Shown: positions 36,297-50,760 of the stretch, one piece after another
Layout of the letters: every line of letters starts with the position of its first letter
Numbering within the stretch: position 1 is the stretch's first letter
Assembly: GCF_022539315.1 (NCBI RefSeq)
Contig: NC_066316.1
Span: 24,231,245-24,295,244, forward strand
DNA: 64,000 nt
From: Serinus canaria
Taxonomy: Eukaryota > Chordata > Aves > Passeriformes > Fringillidae
Direction of reading: 5' to 3'
Made by a program: the position numbers and the translations under genes
Notes under the pieces: generated by a model
What the model was told of the DNA's origin: nothing
Database searches by the model: none
The model's input: only the letters and a program-made list of their open reading frames with translations

Positions 36297-39200
36297 AAGA
36301 AGGGCATGGGACATATTGGCCCAAGTGCCTTTTTACTTCTCCAAGTTGCTTCCAGCTCTCTGGTAACTATAGAAAAGGATGCCATACACCTTCTGAGGAT
36401 GTTTTAATGGCAGTAAAGAAAGAGAAGTGCTGATGCACTGCTGATGACCATGTCCTTAGGAAGCATTTTCCACATTTTAACAGAAGCAGTATCCTTCAAT
36501 AAAAACTGTAGGACAGAAAAATCTGCACCTGACCTTCTTAATTCAAGCAGCCTTTCACATTCCTGGAAGACTGAAATAGCTGTCATGATCTCTGAAGTCT
36601 CCTCTTCTATAAGTTCAAGCCATGTAGTTGACCAGCACCGAGGAGTACTTGATTTAACTTATTTACTGAAGAGAGAGATGTTTTTGTGTAGTAGGATGGG
36701 AAAGCCTTCAGTAACTGAGCTTCTCCTCCTAAAATAGCACTCGCTTTTTGAACGGGGGAGGACAAAGGGATGCCAAGTAGTCCCAAAATGCCATCCATTC
36801 CTAGAAATGTTTCAGTGCAGATGGTGCTGTGAAAACCGAACTATTCCAGGGATTCTAAGTGGCAGATGGAAGTACCCAAGCCTGTGTGAGCAGACAGCTA
36901 CCTCTTCTCTTTTCTGGCTGGGCACAAACCATACTGATGGCCCAAGTGATTACAAAAGAGAAGTTGTGCCCAATTACCAGATCCTTGAGTTCAGTACTTC
37001 CTGCTGTGTCACCTTATCCACATAAATTAAAGGAACTCCATTAAAAAGTGTTATGACAACTTTGAGATGGTAACTGGCTATGTGAAGAAAGAGGCCCTGG
37101 AATTATCTCTGGATCTTACTAAACAAGGTAAATATATTTCTCTATATTATTCATGCTACAGCAGTTAAAGCTGCCATCAGCTTTCTCAAGTCAGTAAAAA
37201 AGGGGACTGCAGACCAAGCTATCTTTTTCTTTAAGTGCATTCTGATGTAATTTCTTGGTCAGTAACTTTTGTGTTCTCTCAGCTCCTGCAGAGACAAACT
37301 CTTAAATCTTTAACAGAGTCCTCAGAATTGTGCTGACACTATCTGCACTTCTCTTGCATTATGTAGTGGGACTTTTAACACATGGGGTATTCAGCATTCA
37401 GGTGAAGTGTCATCAGCTTTTTATAAATTAGTTTCTAAGCCAGTTTGGATACAGTGTGGGAGCTGTCTCTCTATCACAATCAGTTTAGAGATATATTTTT
37501 CTCTTTGTTAATAGATCAAAGAAAATGTATCTCCTAATAAAGAGATATGAATTTTTTCTACTTTTCAAAACTGTCCCAGTGGTTCATACGTGAGAATTTG
37601 CATTGCATTGCCAGAATTTTGCCATTGCATTCATAGGTAAAGGACAGAACTGAAGATCCCTCACACCCATCTGAACACTGAACAATAGAAACTATTTTTA
37701 AATAAAATAAACTTGCAGGAAACATTTAGGTTCAAGCAGAAGATAAAGATGTAGTCTAAGGTATGGAGACAAACACAGGAGAGCCCCTAGAGGCAACAGC
37801 ATGCAGTCCTCTGGCTCTCTCTCAAGGAAAGCATTCCTGAATGTTTATGTCTGTTTATGTTTTCATCACTGACTCAGGAGACTGTGGACAACATACTTTG
37901 TCTTCTCTTGCTCTGCAACTCAGAGATAGTCCTTGTGTCTCTTCATCAAGGGCTGACAATCCCAAGGGAGAAGAGGCTGTAGCTAAATCACCTCTTTATG
38001 CCCTCTCTTCCATGCTTGTCACATAACTTACATCCAGTTGTTTTTTTTTTTTTTAGTTCTTGAAGGGTGCTAGGGAAGGTTATCAGGCAATAAAAATGTT
38101 TGCCTCAACTATTATTTGTTCTGCACAATGCATTTTCAGCTGAAAACAGCTTCCAGGGAAAAAAAGGGCAGAGTGTTGAATAGCAAGAAAGCCACAAATG
38201 GATCTGTAGCAGCTCATATTTGATAGCTATGTCCTGATAGCTATGTATTGCCCTTCCAAGGCACTGAAAGTCAAGCAAGTTTTGTATTTTCTACAAAAAC
38301 AAACAAAAAGGAAACAAAACCCAACAATACACTATATTTATTGCAGGAGTCACACATTTAGAAATTATGTGCAGGCATTTCAATGCATCAAAAGGAGAAT
38401 ATATCTGTAGTGTTTTTTAGAACTTGTAATTCTACTGGTTTGAGAAAGACACTAGAGAGCATGAGATGACTCTACAAATATTTGAGTTTTGTGGAGTTCA
38501 GAGGAAGAAATCACACAGAGAAAAGAAATACCTGACTGAAGGGAGGGACTATGCTTGCAGGGGGCACAAGGGGAAAAAGGAGGGGTTGTGGAGAATCCCA
38601 TGGACAGCTGGAAGGAAGCTTTAAAGGAAGGCAGGCTGTCTTGGAGAATCCTTTTTCCTATATAAGTGAAATTTCTGTCTGATTACAGTAAGGAACAGTT
38701 GTTTTTAACTTTGAGAAATTAAGCCAGGAGCAAGCTCTGAGCAGACTATCTGCCTCAAGCTCTTTAAAAGAACATTCTTCTGCTCTCCTGTCCAAATCAC
38801 ATTCCATGTAATGTAATGGGTATAGATATGACCATGGCAGACAGAAAGGGAAAAATCAAGACTTTTCCTGGCAAGGATAATTTTACAGGGCCTGATACAA
38901 AGGTGAGTCCACAGCAGGATACAGAAAGAAGATGCAGAAGAAAATGTCAGCCTGGCAGTAGAACATAACAAGGGAGGACCCCACAGTGCAGTGCTGGGGA
39001 ATCTGATGGGATTTGTTCCTGTTTCTAGCAGCACTCAATCTCCTGGCTCTCAGGTGAGGAACACTCAAGACCAACAGCAAGCACACCCAGGGTATTTTTT
39101 TAGACTCTAAGACTCCATTAGCAGAACTCATAGGAAAATGGTCACTAGAAATATTAAAATAGCTCAATCCCTATATCAAAACAAATGAAAATTGCACCAA

Positions 39201-40285
39201 GCTAGGGTTCCTGAGGCCTTTCCTTCCCATAATACCTATTTGGGTAAAAATGATGGACAAGAGGAGCCCAGTAAGCCCACAAAATGGTAAACTATTTTGT
39301 TTGGTCTTCCCTCTTGTGTGGTGGGTGGGGACACTTCTTAGGTTACTTCTCTGCTGTTTATGACACTGTGGTGATCCAGAAAGCAACAGAAGCTGAATTT
39401 CTGTGTCTGTTTCTGTGTGGGGCTCTCCATGACCTTTCTGTATTCTCATTCTGGGGACCAACACGTGGAAAAAAATCAGGGTGTGCCAGTATTTAGGCAG
39501 TATATCTGGATGCTTAGTCTGTGTTTTACAGTTGCTGTATTTCCTAAAATATCTCTCTTGATAAAAATTAAGCTAGCCAGAACATGGTCATCTATAAACA
39601 TATGAAGAATTTAAATGAAGAAAAGTTTGTAACTCCAGTAAAATTTCTTTCAAACATAGATATTTTCTAATTCAGGGTCTGATAAATGAAGACAGAAAAA
39701 AAAGTCCTCTGAATTTTTTGTGCAATTTTCCTTTACAGATGAGATTAACTGTAAAATGCTACTGAAGGTTAATAGTTTGAAACTGTGAGGACACATAATA
39801 ATATATCAATTAATCTCAGTATCCAGCAGCTGTGATGTGCAAAACAGTTCATACAGCTAAACAAAACAACAGATTCATTGGCTTTTTAAACATTAATGCA
39901 AAGAATTAGCTTAATGGCATCCTATCATCCATGGTTTGCCTGCAGGACCTACTTCATAATTTTTTTTCAGAGATTAAGATGAAAAGAACACACTTGTTAT
40001 TCAAACAGAACTGTTCCCTGCTTGAGCTACTTGCTATTTCTCACAGCATCACAGCAAATTATTTGTCTGAGTCCAGTATATTAACTGAAATTGATAGACT
40101 CACACTCAGGAATGCTCATTCCCAATGCCCATGGCCCCAGGTTGTTCCTCTGATGTTGTACATTCAGTCTCTGAAGTAGTCTGGGGTTTTGCCCAGATTA
40201 ATACAGAGGTGCTCTGCCCACGCAGCCCATCTGCTTCCCTCCACCCCAAATGTATTGGGGTAATCAAGTTCAGGGAGCTCAGCCA
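36297..40285. other. Unique non-coding sequence
   Basis: No gene recognised. It contains the candidate exon at 37031-37127, a T14 run at 38041-38054 and a short direct repeat (tgatagctatgt) at 38221 and 38235. Open frames of 109 and 94 codons on the minus strand at 38705-39167 lack known domains. Confidence 0.45.
37031..37127 (+). other. Candidate exon with weak acceptor (hypothetical)
   Basis: From just after a TAA at 37028-37030 one frame is open for 32 codons up to CAAG|GTAAAT at 37127/37128, a reasonable donor. The peptide has an ordered, protein-like composition (…DNFEMVTGYVKKEALELSLD…). No convincing acceptor precedes it; the best AG candidates have poor pyrimidine tracts. It may be a first or single exon, a decayed fragment or chance. 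The peptide is not recognised. Confidence 0.12.
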
Positions 40286-40752
40286 TGGGAAGGCACATGT
40301 GGGGTGTTGTGTCCAGTTCTGGGCTCCTCAGCACAGGGAGCCATGGAGCAGGTCTGGCTGGAGCATCTCTCTTGGGAGGAAAGGCTGGGGGAGCTGGGCC
40401 TGCTCAGCCTGGAGAAGAGATGGCTGAGAGGGACCCACATCAATGTCTGTCATCAGGAGGGGTGCTTCAGAGGGGGCTGATAACCAGCAATAGGACAAGA
40501 GGCAACAGGCAGAAACTGATGTACAGGGAATTCCACCTGAACGTGAGGAAGAACTTCTTTACTGTGCAGATGACAAAACACTGGAACAGGATGTCTAGAG
40601 AGGTAGTGGAGTCTCTCTCACTGGAGATATTCAAGCACCACCTGGAGGTAATCCTGTGCCATGGGCTCTGGGATGGCTCTGCCTGAGCAGGAAGGTTGGA
40701 CCAGGTGGCACACTGTGGTCCCTTCCAGCCTGACCCATCCCGTGATTCCGTG
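40286..40752 (+). mobile_element. CR1 LINE, 5'-truncated 3' fragment
   Basis: The order of blocks is diagnostic of CR1: 'cagttctgggctcctcagca', then 'gctgggcctgctcagcctgg', 'ggacaagaggcaac', 'tgaggaagaacttctttact', 'cactggaacagg', 'gagatattcaagcacc', 'ggttggaccaggtgg', and a terminal repeat-like 'gtgattccgtg'. The first ~170 bases correspond to the extreme C-terminal end of the CR1 reverse-transcriptase frame and the rest to the 3' untranslated region. Open frames through it are decayed remnants. The element is non-autonomous. Confidence 0.93.
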
Positions 40753-43700
40753 GGAGTGGGAAAGCCAGGCAGTTCAGGGATGCTCCATAAGATACAGGCT
40801 CATTGGGCAAAGCCAACAAGCCCTGCTCCAAAACAGAAAAGTAACAGCACAAACTGGCCCACAAGGCAGAACTGGAGGATGAATTATTCTGTTTGAGATT
40901 TTATTAATTTCTCAATGTGTTCCTTCTGATTATTCCACAAAACCAGGGAGGGTTTAGTCATCAGCAACCATAATGCTGATTTCAAACCCTCCATGGACAG
41001 AAAGGGTTTTCTACAAAAACATTATTCTTTATTTAACTTTAAAAAAAGTTATTCAGTTCTTTGCTTGTTTAAATTTTCCATGCAGTTTGTGTGCCATGGT
41101 CTAGTCTAATTTCTCCATGGGATGCTGAATTTTAGCAAGAATTGCATTCATTTCAAATCTCCATATCCTACAGTGAGTAATGCAAGAATTTTCCAACTTG
41201 GAGAACATCATGGGAAGAGTCTTTGCATTTTTACATTGAAGTTTATATTTGTAGAAAGAAGCAAAGTTGGTTTGTAAATGATCGGAGCAATATAATTTTA
41301 ATTTTTGTGGATAAATCTTTGGTCTCAATGCTCTTCAGAGGACTGGGAGACCCTTGTGCTGAAACCAAAAGCAAATTGAGACTTTAGGACCTAGCATTAG
41401 GTGACAATGGCAACTATTATTTATGTGAACACTTCATTTGTGCACTAAAAGACAAAAAAAATTCAGAAGAAAAAAGCACACCTATGTAATCTGAGCCCCT
41501 GTGGTTTCTTCCAGGAAGGAGATTTCTGTACCTTTCAAGCTCTGAACTCCAAAATTGCCTTGGGATAGCTATGGGGTCTTATACCTGGGACCTGGTTTGT
41601 TGTGCATGGTGCTTTGCAGTTTACAACTCATCTTACTATTAAAATTCAGCACTAACAGGACAAACAAGCTACTTTAGATACTTGACTTTTTGTTCCTTGG
41701 AGATGAGTTGCCTGTGAGTGTTAGGTTTCTTTAATATGTTTTTAATGTGTCTCTACTTTAAAGAAATGGCTGGTATGCCATTGCTGTTTTCTTGTTCTGG
41801 TGAGTAATGAAGCTTGGCTGGAAGAAAGGAAACACAATTCTGGTGAATAAAATTTGTTTACAGTGAAATTAAGCCTGGTCTGCTTTGCTTCATGGTAGTT
41901 AAACAAAAAGAGTTTGCTTTCTTAGCACTGGTTCAAAGTTTGAAACTCCATGGTCTGTGGTGTAGGAAGGAGAGGATTTTTGGCCACTTTAGTGACGGAA
42001 ATAAACAACTGCCAAGCTCAAAGCACCAGTGGTCTCCTCTTCTTAACATTTACACATGATGCAACAGAGATGGCACCTTACCATTGGGTTTTGGTATTTC
42101 ACAGTTAGACATCTCCTTGAAGAAAAAGTAAGTTTCTTCAGATAAATATGTTTATCTTCAGATGAACATGGGACCCATTTCCTAAAAGGTATTGTAAACA
42201 CATCCTTGTTTACAGTGGAACAATTCTGAGCACAGACTTGTATTTGAGGCTGGGGAAAACACACTCAAGCATCTAGACAACAGCTATAAATTAATCAGGA
42301 AATGTTTGGAAGTCTCTATTTCTAACCAAGCTGATTTCAGTGTTTGTGTTAGAAAACTGACTTTCTCTGAAGTGCTTTTGGTGTCCTTATGAAACCCTGC
42401 TTTAGCAATCCACCCATGCCCATGCCTCTGCCCTTTATATTCAGAACTGCTTTTGTTCCTAGGGTTTGTGCCAAGAAAACTAAACAGACTATTGGAAATC
42501 TTGAGGGCATCAGTACAAGGGGTGTCTGCTTTCATTATTTGTTTATCATATGCTGTAATTTGGTTATGAGAATAATAACAATTTTTGAATGTTAATGAAA
42601 CAAACAGCCAAACTTTGGTTGTTTGGGGTTTTTTCCCCATTAATTTTTAGCCAGCTCTTCTCAGATCTGTGTGAGAGTTGGAGCCTTAACCTTGCAATTC
42701 AGCTTCTTCAATAATTCATAATACAATAAACATGCAAGGGCTAAAGCAATGGGATTCCCCTGCTTGTGGAAAACAGATCTTCCATCTGTATTTAATATTT
42801 AAACACTCTCAAGCTATTAGTTGTTGGAACTGGGAAACCATGGGAAATCACTATTCAGCCATGCTGATCAATACAATATAAGAAACAATTTATACACATT
42901 GGTCATTATCAGTTGCCCTTTTTGAAGCTGCAAATTGACTCAGTCTTCAGAAGGAACTAGTTGCCAGCAGAGCTGGTTCACATCATTCTGGCATTCAACA
43001 AAACAGGGTAACTCCTCATTTGTATGCTTTAAAATTCATCACAGCAAGGCTTCAAGTAAAAAAGGTCTCACTGGAATGTCATCAGTAATTGGCTTTTTGA
43101 AGAAGATCCACAGTGGAATTTTAGGAGCAGAACATGGTCTGTATATCACAAAATACTGAGGGGTAAGACAGCTGATAGCAGTTGCTGCTGCCAAAAGCAT
43201 TCCTCCTGATGGACTCCAAAGCCAGGGGGCTCTGCCTGTGTGTGCAGTGTCTCCATCCTCATTTTCAGGTTCTGTTCTACATGTGATAATTATATTTGTG
43301 CATGTATTACAGGCCTTGTTGTTAATCTTGCCATCTTTTGAGATGTCAGAGGCTGTAGGTAACATTTTTGGAATTGCTAATCATGATCAGGGTGTCAAAA
43401 GAAAAAGGAAATTTCTAACAGTGAACAAAGTGTAAGCAACACTGGGTAATACGAAAATATATTTTTATCTCTAGGTTTGGATGACATCTGCTTAATGCCT
43501 TATCCAAATCCAAACCAAAGAAGATAAGGATGTTAAGTAGAAAAAAGCAAGGCAAGTAACAGGATAATTACTAAAGGGAAAGTCAACAAAAGACTCAACA
43601 AAACAGTCATTCTGCAGGAGTAAGAAGGATTAACAGAGTCAGAGATTCAAACAAAAAATTGGGGTTTTTTTGTCCTGATCTTAAAGGAATGGCACAGGAG

Positions 43701-46700
43701 CTGTTTCTGCTGGCTCAGGAGGAGCTGACCCTTTGTTCCCTGGCTTCTCACAATTACCTCTTTGGCATTGCCAATATCTTGGAGACAGATTGCCACTGAA
43801 ATCAGTGTAATGAGCCAGAGCATCCAGGCCCTAAGGTGCTCTGAAAGCATTAATTCTTTGCTTATTTTAATATTATATTTGCAGTCTGTGGTGGAATCGG
43901 TGCAAGGAGGGTGAGGAGGGCAGTTTTTAATGTCCTTCAGGACTGAAAAGAACCAAGCTGAGATGTATGGGTCAATTATAGTAGACACAACTTCTGAAAC
44001 TAAGAATTAATTGAGTTTTGTTGTCCAGATAAGGTAAAATAGAATTACAGGTAAAATTAATGAATTTTATTCATTATGAAATGGCTTTCAGTCAGTCTCT
44101 AAGTTATAGCATTTTACATTTAGATAACAAGAGAAACATCACAAAAAAGCATGGGTCTTGCAGACTGATTCCCCAAAGGACTCCTAGAATAATTGGAGCT
44201 ACTGAATTAACAGGACATCCATCAAATCCTTGTACCTGTCTCTGAATATTATTTTCTATGCACTGGTAGTAGTGGACTGGGTTTTTTGTTTTGTAATAAG
44301 TGGTCACAGAAAGGAACCCCTGTGGTGCCATAGCTGGCAGGTGGCCTATCAAACCATGTCTGGTGGAGATAAAGGTTCATTTTCAGCACCAGATCTACCT
44401 GAGTGTTTAATCCTTTCTTCACTGCCACCACGGAGGGAGAAGCATGGGAATGGACAGTGCAAAGGGAGTGCATTTAGGACATACTTACTGCCTGACCATT
44501 TTTAATTTAACAAGTGACTGGCAATACCTAGAGATGGTGAAAACAAGTTCTGTCTTTACATCCTACCAGGAGAGGGATTGTATGGCCAGAGGAGTAGAGC
44601 TTTATTGAAGAAGAAGTGAATATCTGAGCAGCAGGGGAAGTCAGCTTTAATTCTCTCCTTGCTGGGCTATAAATCCTAGTTCTTCTACGTGGGTTGAACA
44701 GGGTTACAGAAATAGCTTTTTCAGACAGGTGTGGGTTTTTCTTCGGGCATGAAAGCTGTAAAAGTCAGAGCACAAAGGAAAGCTATTTGAACTCCTCATC
44801 TAGCAAGTGTATTAATAAAGTCTGGGATGTTGGCAAAGGGCTCCTAACTCTCCTCATTTCTAAATCAGCAGGGTAAGCCGAAATAACTGTCCCATAAAAT
44901 GAAATCGTTGCAAGAAAGTAAAAAAGAACTCTTGCCTGAAATTTTGCAATACTTTTTGACACTGTTTGCCAGTAGTCAAGCAACATTTTCTCATATGGAG
45001 CAAACTATACAGGTGCTATAAACCTCAAGATTCTCAGAATACAAATTAACCCAAAACTGGGTTGCATGGCAAGTACTCGTGTCATCACGCAGGAGAGAAA
45101 CTAAGAGGAAAGGCCTTGGAAAACATGATTATAACGTACTGGAAGAGAAGAACAAAGGCATCTAAAGGTGCTCTTTCCATGTCATCCAATTTGAGTGACA
45201 CCAGTAATTGGTATTGACCACTGTATTGACAACCTTAGACTCATCCTGACAGCACAGTATGGGCTGTTTTTTCACCACAAGCCATTTTCTACCTGGTAAA
45301 ATTCAGATATCAGGATCAAGAAAACATGACATAACTTATCCCCAGAATTTTCTGAAATACATAAAGACCAGCTGAGGGAGCCTTAAGTGTCATCAGAAGC
45401 TGCTGTGACTGATAGCCAGTCTCAAAGAAGACTTTGACACTCACTCAGAAATACTGGGACTTCAGATGTCATCAACTATTGCTAGTATTGTTAAGTGGAG
45501 TTCTGCCAACAGATGAAAGGGAACCAGGGCAGGAGCATCAAAGATGATATAATGTTCAGAAAATTCTGAACTAGTCAATTAACAAGAGGAAAACAAGCTA
45601 TATAATCCTAGATCAAAAGTAACAAATTGAGACCTCTAGATATAATTAGCTGAGTTGTGTTGGGATTTCTTTAACAACTGCCATGGCATCTTTTTATATC
45701 ATCAGAAAGTTGCCCACTTTTGACTCCTTTGAATATGCTCTCTCTTCTCTAAGCTTGCTAATTAGCAGCAAAAATGCAAAGGAAGTGGGAGACTTTTGCA
45801 TTCAGCGAGAGAAAAGTAAGTAAACTTGTCATGTCTGCATTCAGTGGCACAGATAAAGTTCTGGTTTAAATCCTTGTTTAACTTCTGGGTGAGGCCTTGC
45901 TCTCTCTCCTTTGGATGTGAAATTATATCAACAAAACTGGTTTTACACATGGTTTTCTTTACTCATCATCCAGGACCAACTAGATGTCTATGTAGATTTC
46001 AAGGTGATCATGCCCTCTGTATACCTTCTGCCCTTTCATGGCATTCCAATCAAAGAAAACATGTCTTTAGTTGAAGAAAATAAACTTAGAGTAGTTTAAG
46101 GATAAGTATATGCTTACCTGTCACCTTCCACAGCAGGTGACCTTCAGGTGTGGAGCACTACCCACAGCTGAAACCACCTTGTGTGGATCTGAGAGAGTGG
46201 TGCTTTCAGGTGGTTAATAAAGTCTCCCTCATGTAGTAGAAATCAGTGGACAGAGGAGATATTTCAGGCTTCTTGACTCTGAACTATCCTGAGCAACACT
46301 ACAACAATTCTTTACATGTTACCAGATAGAAGAGAGAGACCTTGCTGTAGGATTTTCCTATTTGGAGACCAAATGCCATATCTCTTGCCTCAGGGAAAGC
46401 TGAAAAGGGTCTATCTGCTGCCTAATTCCCACCAGTTCCTGGCAGTGCCAAGCCCACCACTTTACTATCTAAATCAGAAGGCTAGGATGCTACCTTGGAT
46501 GCTTCCTCTTGCTGATAGAGTCTCTGAGGTGGGTCCAGAGGAGCTTTTCCTACAATGAGGTTTATATTCATGATATTGAAATAAAGTACTTTGTTCTTCA
46601 GGAGCCTTCAGCAGTATTCAAAATGTTCCAAATTGGCACAATCTGCAATTATCTTCTGAAATTACAAATATATCATCCCATGATAGATATCTTTTATCAG

Positions 46701-46850
46701 ACTGTATGAACAATTGTTAAAAAATCCACCTCAGCTACCTCTTCTTGAATTAATCTCTATGGAACCAAGAATTTAGGCTACTCAATTGTAGCACTATGGA
46801 TTGGTTTGTACACCTCAGTCTCCAAATGTGTTTTTCTGAGTTATATTCTT
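40753..46850. other. Unique non-coding sequence
   Basis: No gene or dispersed repeat recognised. Open frames at 42284-42640 and 43039-43365 (minus, 118 and 108 codons) have no known domain. A small 8-bp hairpin lies near 44057-44076. Confidence 0.45.
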
Positions 46851-46924
46851 TTTAATTCAGAAAAAAAATAAAAAGACACATTAGTAAGACACATTTAATT
46901 CAGAAAAAAATAAAAAGACACATT
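46851..46924 (+). repeat. Recent short tandem duplication (about 43-bp period)
   Basis: A block starting 'tttaattcag', followed by an A-run and 'taaaaagacacatt', occurs at 46851-46882 and again at 46894-46924. The copies differ only by one A in the homopolymer. The spacer repeats part of the block ('aagacacat'), so the event looks like slippage or unequal exchange. Confidence 0.93.
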
Positions 46925-49900
46925 CCATTTTGTAGCAACAGTACTGAGCAGTTTCCATGGATATATCATTTGTGGGAGCAGGAAGTGTTCATTTTACAAT
47001 TAAATGATAGGAAGTAGTTAAATTTTTGATCAAACACATATTAGAGCATGGAGAATTCCCAGTCAAGTGCTTCACACTGTTAAAAATAGGAGAAGCAGTT
47101 CAGAATCCGTGCAGTGCTGTCTGGAGTAATGTGTGGAGAGAGGGGGAATATGCAGAAAGCAAAAAGGAGTGTCTGCAATTTGCACTGGTGAAAGACTCCA
47201 GTTTTTGGCTCCCATATGGCAAGGATTGAGCAATGGCTGGGTTTGGCTCAGGCTTGCAGGCTGACCTCAGCTGCTCTCCTTGGCTCATCAGCCATGAGAA
47301 CCAAGGTAGGATGTGATGACTGCAGTGTTTTACAATTATCTGATTATTGGGCAGGGAAATTATGATCAAGTCCTGAAGATCAGCCTGCACTGGGGCTACT
47401 GCTATGCCCCCTTTACTGACCCCAGCCCCAGTGTGGATTTGGTGGCCCTGCTCACAGTGAGCTCCAGTACCTGCTGTAGTATGGCCACAGGGATAAATAA
47501 CACAGCACAGGATGACCAGATGCCTGGAAAGTCAGTAAATATATAGGAATTATTCTATGTGAAGGACTCTGTATTGCTGCAATTAGGGTGCTGGGGATAC
47601 TACAGTTATTCTAAGCTGAAATCAGCCTTGTAGGTCCCAAAAGAGTATATACAGGCCCTAGTAATTTTTTTGGGGAGAAAGTGTTGAAAAGCTCTAAGAA
47701 GCTGGGCTGAGGGGAGGAGGCTCAGCAATGGGAGAAGAAGCAGTAAGTGGGAAGCTGCTGTGGGTGTGCTGCTATAAAGGAGAATGTGTAAAGATTCTTG
47801 AGCTAACATAGGAAAGGTCCAGAGAACAGAAGAGGGCAGGTGTGAGGTTCCTTGGCGTGGGGAAGAAGCAAGAACAGGATGATTCCTCAGGGCTAGAGAT
47901 TCTGGCCCAAGCAGTGGGAAGGACTGGTGGAGGTGGTGGCAGCCTTCTGAACATATATAAACTTAAGGCAAGATCTTGGAGCAGAAAGCGCAAGATCTGA
48001 TGACAGATTTACAGAGATATTATCAGCAGCATGTGTGTGTGTGCCCACAGAAGGTGTCAAGAAACCTTCTGGTTCTTACCTTTCAAGAGGAGCCTGCCTT
48101 CTGCTTAGTGTTTGAACCAATGTGTCCTTGCAACTTTGTCTTTTCCTGTTCCAGTTATTCCTCAAAAAACTTAAATCCCTGCACAAGCCAGTGCTAGGTA
48201 GTTGGTGTGTTTCTGCTTTTCTTAAAAGAAACAAAAGAAATGTGGAATTACTGTTATTAGACTTGGAATCAAGGTACTGAAGGAACTCTGTTTATCTGAA
48301 AGTTTTAGTGGTCTTGCTTTTAACCTATTGGATGAGTTGCTCCTCTTCAGAAATCCTGATTCTGACTTGTCATCTTCCAAATCATAAAACTGAAAAGGAA
48401 AACAAAAAAAAAGGGATAGTTTTTTTTTAAAAAAGGCTATTTTTTAGCCATTATAGTATTTATATAAGCACTAGAATTTCTGTTTCTCTGAAATAAAATT
48501 TGAGAATTTTAGATATATTGGACCTTTAAAGAATGCACTATCATAAGACTCATGATTATAATGCAAGCTTAGGGTGCAAAAGTTAAAGTCTTTGACATAA
48601 AAGAATTAGGAACCTGAGTATTTTTTCTTACAAAATTTTTTCTTAGTCAACCTGGCTTAAAGTCAACTCAAATCTGCAGTGGTGAAAATTCTTTGTATGC
48701 ATTTGTACCTCTACAATATGCTGGTCTGAAAGGAAATTTGCTTGAGTACTGCTTTATGCGTATTTCTGCATATTAGTGAGCCCATGACTTGGGAAGTGCC
48801 AAGGAAAAATCCACTTAGTTTGGGGGTTTAAGTAAGACTGTGGTTATGCTGAGTCTGGCTTCTCAGAATACCAGAAATAAGCCGTAATTTTGCCTTCAGA
48901 CACTCTAACCAGCTTTGATATCTGTTCTCCTTTCCCACTGTAAATTATAGAACTATAATTTTAGTACCATTTGCAACAGTTTGCCTCAGCAGTGTGGTGA
49001 GGTATCACTAAGTGTTTTGTGAAATTACCTCCCTGTGTGAGATAAAAATCCCATGAAAAATGTGAAAGGTCATTAGGCTTGCATATCATAAACCCATTTT
49101 TCTCATGGGTTCTTCATGATTTCCTACTGGGCATCAAGAGCAGAGGTGTTAATTCCATTTATTTGCAAGCAGAAAATCAAATTTGCTTATGAAATTCTAG
49201 CTTCCAACTTTTAGACAAAGTTTAAAACTCTCTGCCATTGAAACACCTCTGGAAAATAAAGTCTTTTTAAGATGCAGAGATGGAATCTTCAGACAGAGGC
49301 ATTTTGAATACATTGGAGCCCTTCACACAATCTGTTTGCACTAGCACAAAGAGAATTCCATGGCCAGTGCAGAGATGGCTGTGAGGAGAGGACCTAGTCA
49401 GAATTATCAAGGAGCCACACTTTTCAGAAAGTGGGGAAGGCCATCAGGCTAGTCATTCTTTTCCAGTTCCTTGTGCTGCTTCAGAATGTATTTTCTAGTT
49501 TAAAATATGACTGCTCCAGGGTAGTGGACCTTTAAAGACATTGCTTTCCATGTGGATTTTCTTCTGGTTTTCTTTTAATTTTTGGAGTTGTGAATGAAAG
49601 AGGAGTTGGGTGGATTTTGAGCCTTCCTTGGTCTTTTGCAGTAGCATAGACAACATGCTGAGAGGAAATTACCTTGTAAATAAGAGTGCTTCAGAAAAAT
49701 GGCATTTTCTTTAATAGCAAAGCATCGTGATTCCCCCAAGAATTTGTGTTATTACTGCTGGTAGCTGTTAGGGGACACTGAGCAAACATTACCACATAAT
49801 AATAAGGCTTGACTTATAGTCAACAAAGGCTAAATTCCTCTCATTAAGAGAAAGAAATTATTTCAAAATCAAAGTCTGGCTTAAGCCATGTGCCACATTG

Positions 49901-50760
49901 CTACTAGACTGGCACAAAGTCACATGGAGAACAGGAATAGGGCTGAAAAACAGAGGGTGGAGGCAAAGAATAATTTTTACCATCCTCCTTGTTCTTTCTG
50001 AAAACAGGATGGAGAAGAAAAAGAATTTTCTAGATATGTAAGAGAAAATCAGCTCATAGATTTCCTGACTGGAGAAGGTCACAATGTTTTTGCTTTGTAA
50101 AGGGGGACCAGTGTTAAACTTCTCAGCCTGAGGCTGGGAATGAGGAGCCCCAGTTCTGTGACATTTCCCTGGAGCAGGGACTTCCAGAAGTCACGTTGAA
50201 GGACTTCAGATAAACTTATAGGCTGTCAGGAAAGGATCTTTTTACTCTCCTTTCAATTTTTGTAGGTGCATCAATGGTTATGCAAAGTAACTAAATACAA
50301 CTCAGCTTCTCCAGGTGTGTTTCCAGTTTCCAAGAGATGTCTGATTTTTGTCACAGCTTGCATATTTGATTGACAAATTAGAAGCATCAGATCACTGTTG
50401 GATACTCATAAATCATTTGGTTTGGTGCTGAGCAATGCGTGACAGGGACAGTGTTTCAACAATGTTTGCTGCAAGGGAAAGTTGGTGACTGAAACCAGAA
50501 CAGAAAACTATCTATCCACTGCTCATATTTTTTGGGTGAACATGAAGTGTAAATATCTTCCACAAGGACCTGAAGGAGAAACAGACCTATTCCAGCAGAG
50601 TATGAAGTTATATCTTTTTAATATTTAATTACCCATAGACACCTCTTGCTGGGTTTGAATTTCCACTTGAATTCTATAACTTCTTTCTAAAACCCTCCTG
50701 CTAATAGTTTTTTATTCTATTCCATGTTAAGAGAATAAAAGCATGAAATGGATAGAGTTT
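46925..50760. other. Unique non-coding sequence
   Basis: No gene or dispersed repeat recognised. A purine/pyrimidine-rich A/T patch is at 48400-48440. Confidence 0.45.

Noticed and set aside
40125..40686. Overlapping plus-strand frames of 76-133 codons
   Set aside because: They fall in the CR1 fragment and its upstream flank; they are decayed element sequence, not a host gene.
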